Of a DNA stretch of 64,000 bases, positions 63,091 through 64,000 are shown piece by piece. The number at the start of each line of letters is the position of its first letter. Positions within the stretch are counted from its first letter, which is position 1. This DNA comes from Halomonas gemina (GTDB lineage Bacteria > Pseudomonadota > Gammaproteobacteria > Pseudomonadales > Halomonadaceae). The DNA lies in assembly GCF_023554995.1 (NCBI RefSeq), contig NZ_JAMJPK010000006.1, forward strand, positions 124,001 through 188,000. Reading direction: 5' to 3'. Under the pieces are notes generated by a model, which ran no database searches, was not told the DNA's origin, and worked only from the letters and a program-made list of their open reading frames with translations. A program made the translations under genes and the position numbers.

Positions 63091-64000
63091 TCATCCTTCA
63101 CTGGCTCGCTCATCATCGATCAGAGCCAGCAGCTCGTTCAAGAATAGTAGACCCTGGGGTGATGCCCTAAGCCAGTCGGCATCTTCCACAAGAAGTCCTT
63201 TTTCACGGGCCGCGACCAGCCTGTCCAGCAGCGCCCGCGACCCGCGCCCCGTATGGGCCTGCCAGGTCGACAGGGGCACCCCCTCCACCAAGCGCAGGGC
63301 ATTCATGGTGAACTCCAGTGGCAGCTCGCGCTCATCGATGTCGGCCCGACCGGCCACGAAGCCCCGTGGGTCGTGGAGCCGACGCAGATAGGCGTCGGGC
63401 AGACGCGATTTCCAGCGGCGCTGGATCTGCAGGCCCTCGGCGCCCGGAGCGCTGAGCTTGCCATGGGCACCGGCCCCGATCCCCAGATAGTCACCGAAGC
63501 CCCAGTAGTTGAGGTTATGACGCGACCCCCGCCCGGCACGGGCATAGGCGGAAATCTCGTAACGCTCCAGGCCGGCGGCTTCCAGCCGCTCGTGTCCCAG
63601 GTCCTGGATATCCCACAGCACCTCCTCAACGGGCAGCGAAGGCGGGAAGGCATGGAATTCGGTATTCGGCTCCAGGGTCAGCTGATACCAGGAGAGATGT
63701 TCCGGTGAGAGGGAGAGCGCCCGGTCGAGGTCGGCCAGCGCCAGTGCCGGCGTCTGCTGCGGAAGGCCGTGCATCAGGTCGAGGTTGAGGTTGTCGAAGC
63801 CTGCCTGACGCGCCTCCTCGATGGCCGCCACGGCATCGTCACCGCCATGGATACGACCCAGGGCCGCCAGCTGGGCGTCCTGGAAGCTCTGTACGCCCAG
63901 CGACAGGCGGTTGATGCCCGCCGCCCGGTAGTGGGCGAAACGTCCCCGCTCCAGGGTTCCGGGATTCGCTTCCAGGGTGATCTCGATGTCGGCGGCCAGC
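63091..64000 (-). CDS. hemW: HemW-like radical SAM heme chaperone (partial, N-terminus off window)
   Basis: About 303 C-terminal residues; the start and the CxxxCxxC cluster motif are beyond the right edge. Visible: EITLEANPGT, INRLSLGVQSFQD and LGRIH, all typical of HemW, then NLDLMHGLPQQT, HLSWYQLTLEPNTEF, YEISAYARAG and LNYWGFGDYLGIGAGAHG. Formerly annotated coproporphyrinogen III oxidase; HemW proteins are now considered heme-trafficking factors. It precedes the OmpA-family gene. Confidence 0.96.
   Translation of the reverse strand, partial: LAADIEITLEANPGTLERGRFAHYRAAGINRLSLGVQSFQDAQLAALGRIHGGDDAVAAIEEARQAGFDNLNLDLMHGLPQQTPALALADLDRALSLSPEHLSWYQLTLEPNTEFHAFPPSLPVEEVLWDIQDLGHERLEAAGLERYEISAYARAGRGSRHNLNYWGFGDYLGIGAGAHGKLSAPGAEGLQIQRRWKSRLPDAYLRRLHDPRGFVAGRADIDERELPLEFTMNALRLVEGVPLSTWQAHTGRGSRALLDRLVAAREKGLLVEDADWLRASPQGLLFLNELLALIDDERASEG

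Overview
The window is high-GC, densely packed chromosome from a gammaproteobacterium. The gene orders (dxs-ispA-xseB, ygfB-pepP-ubiH-ubiI beside zapA/6S RNA/fau, gpmI-envC-ctpA, dnaA-dnaN-recF-gyrB, rpmH-rnpA-yidC-mnmE) and the protein sequences most resemble Halomonas and relatives (Halomonadaceae). That placement is inference from memory of families, not from a search. No prophage, insertion sequence, integron or CRISPR array was seen, and no stretch looks recently acquired. Almost all of the window is core genome.

Layout. 1-3.7 kb: djlA (cut by the window edge), then dxs, ispA and xseB (isoprenoid precursors and exonuclease VII small subunit). 4-5.3 kb: serA with a clear terminator. 5.4-11.2 kb: a purine/amino-acid scavenging stretch with an 8-oxoguanine deaminase-like enzyme, an NCS2 purine permease, an alanine-racemase-fold PLP enzyme, an enoyl-CoA hydratase and an IclR regulator. 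11.3-15 kb: homogentisate degradation (hmgA, fahA, maiA) with a divergent MarR regulator and two matching palindromic operators. 15.1-22.5 kb: pyrB and an unknown membrane protein facing the ruvX-yqgE-tonB-gshB run, then cvfB, rsmE, secB and a rhodanese. 22.7-26.8 kb: gpmI, envC-like and ctpA. 26.8-32.8 kb: ubiI, ubiH, pepP and ygfB, divergent from zapA, 6S RNA and fau. 32.9-35.5 kb: an apparently overlooked 31-residue membrane peptide gene, then ilvA divergent from rpiA.

35.5-50.6 kb is a lipopolysaccharide inner-core locus: waaA, hldE, an OpsX-type heptosyltransferase, kdkA (Kdo kinase), three more glycosyltransferases, an OpgB-like phosphoglycerol transferase, waaF, hldD and gmhB, with glyQS embedded. 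HldE, GmhB and HldD supply three of the four steps to ADP-L-glycero-D-manno-heptose (gmhA is not here). WaaA, KdkA, OpsX and WaaF would build the Kdo-heptose core. OpsX plus KdkA suggests the Haemophilus-style core with one phosphorylated Kdo. The locus switches strand repeatedly with overlapping genes.

50.7-61.4 kb is the replication origin: gyrB, recF, dnaN and dnaA read away from an AT-rich, DnaA-box-containing oriC (about 56.97-57.49 kb), and rpmH, rnpA, yidC and mnmE read the other way. Four parS-like sites lie at 49.96, 50.71, 53.22 and 53.85 kb. yidD, usually between rnpA and yidC, was not found. The right end holds rlmJ, an OmpA-family lipoprotein and hemW (cut by the edge).

No wholly new multi-gene system was evident. 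The most unusual observations are the interlocked opsX/kdkA starts, the OpgB-like enzyme in the core locus, a palindrome family restricted to the core locus, the small peptide gene with its own promoter, and the missing yidD.
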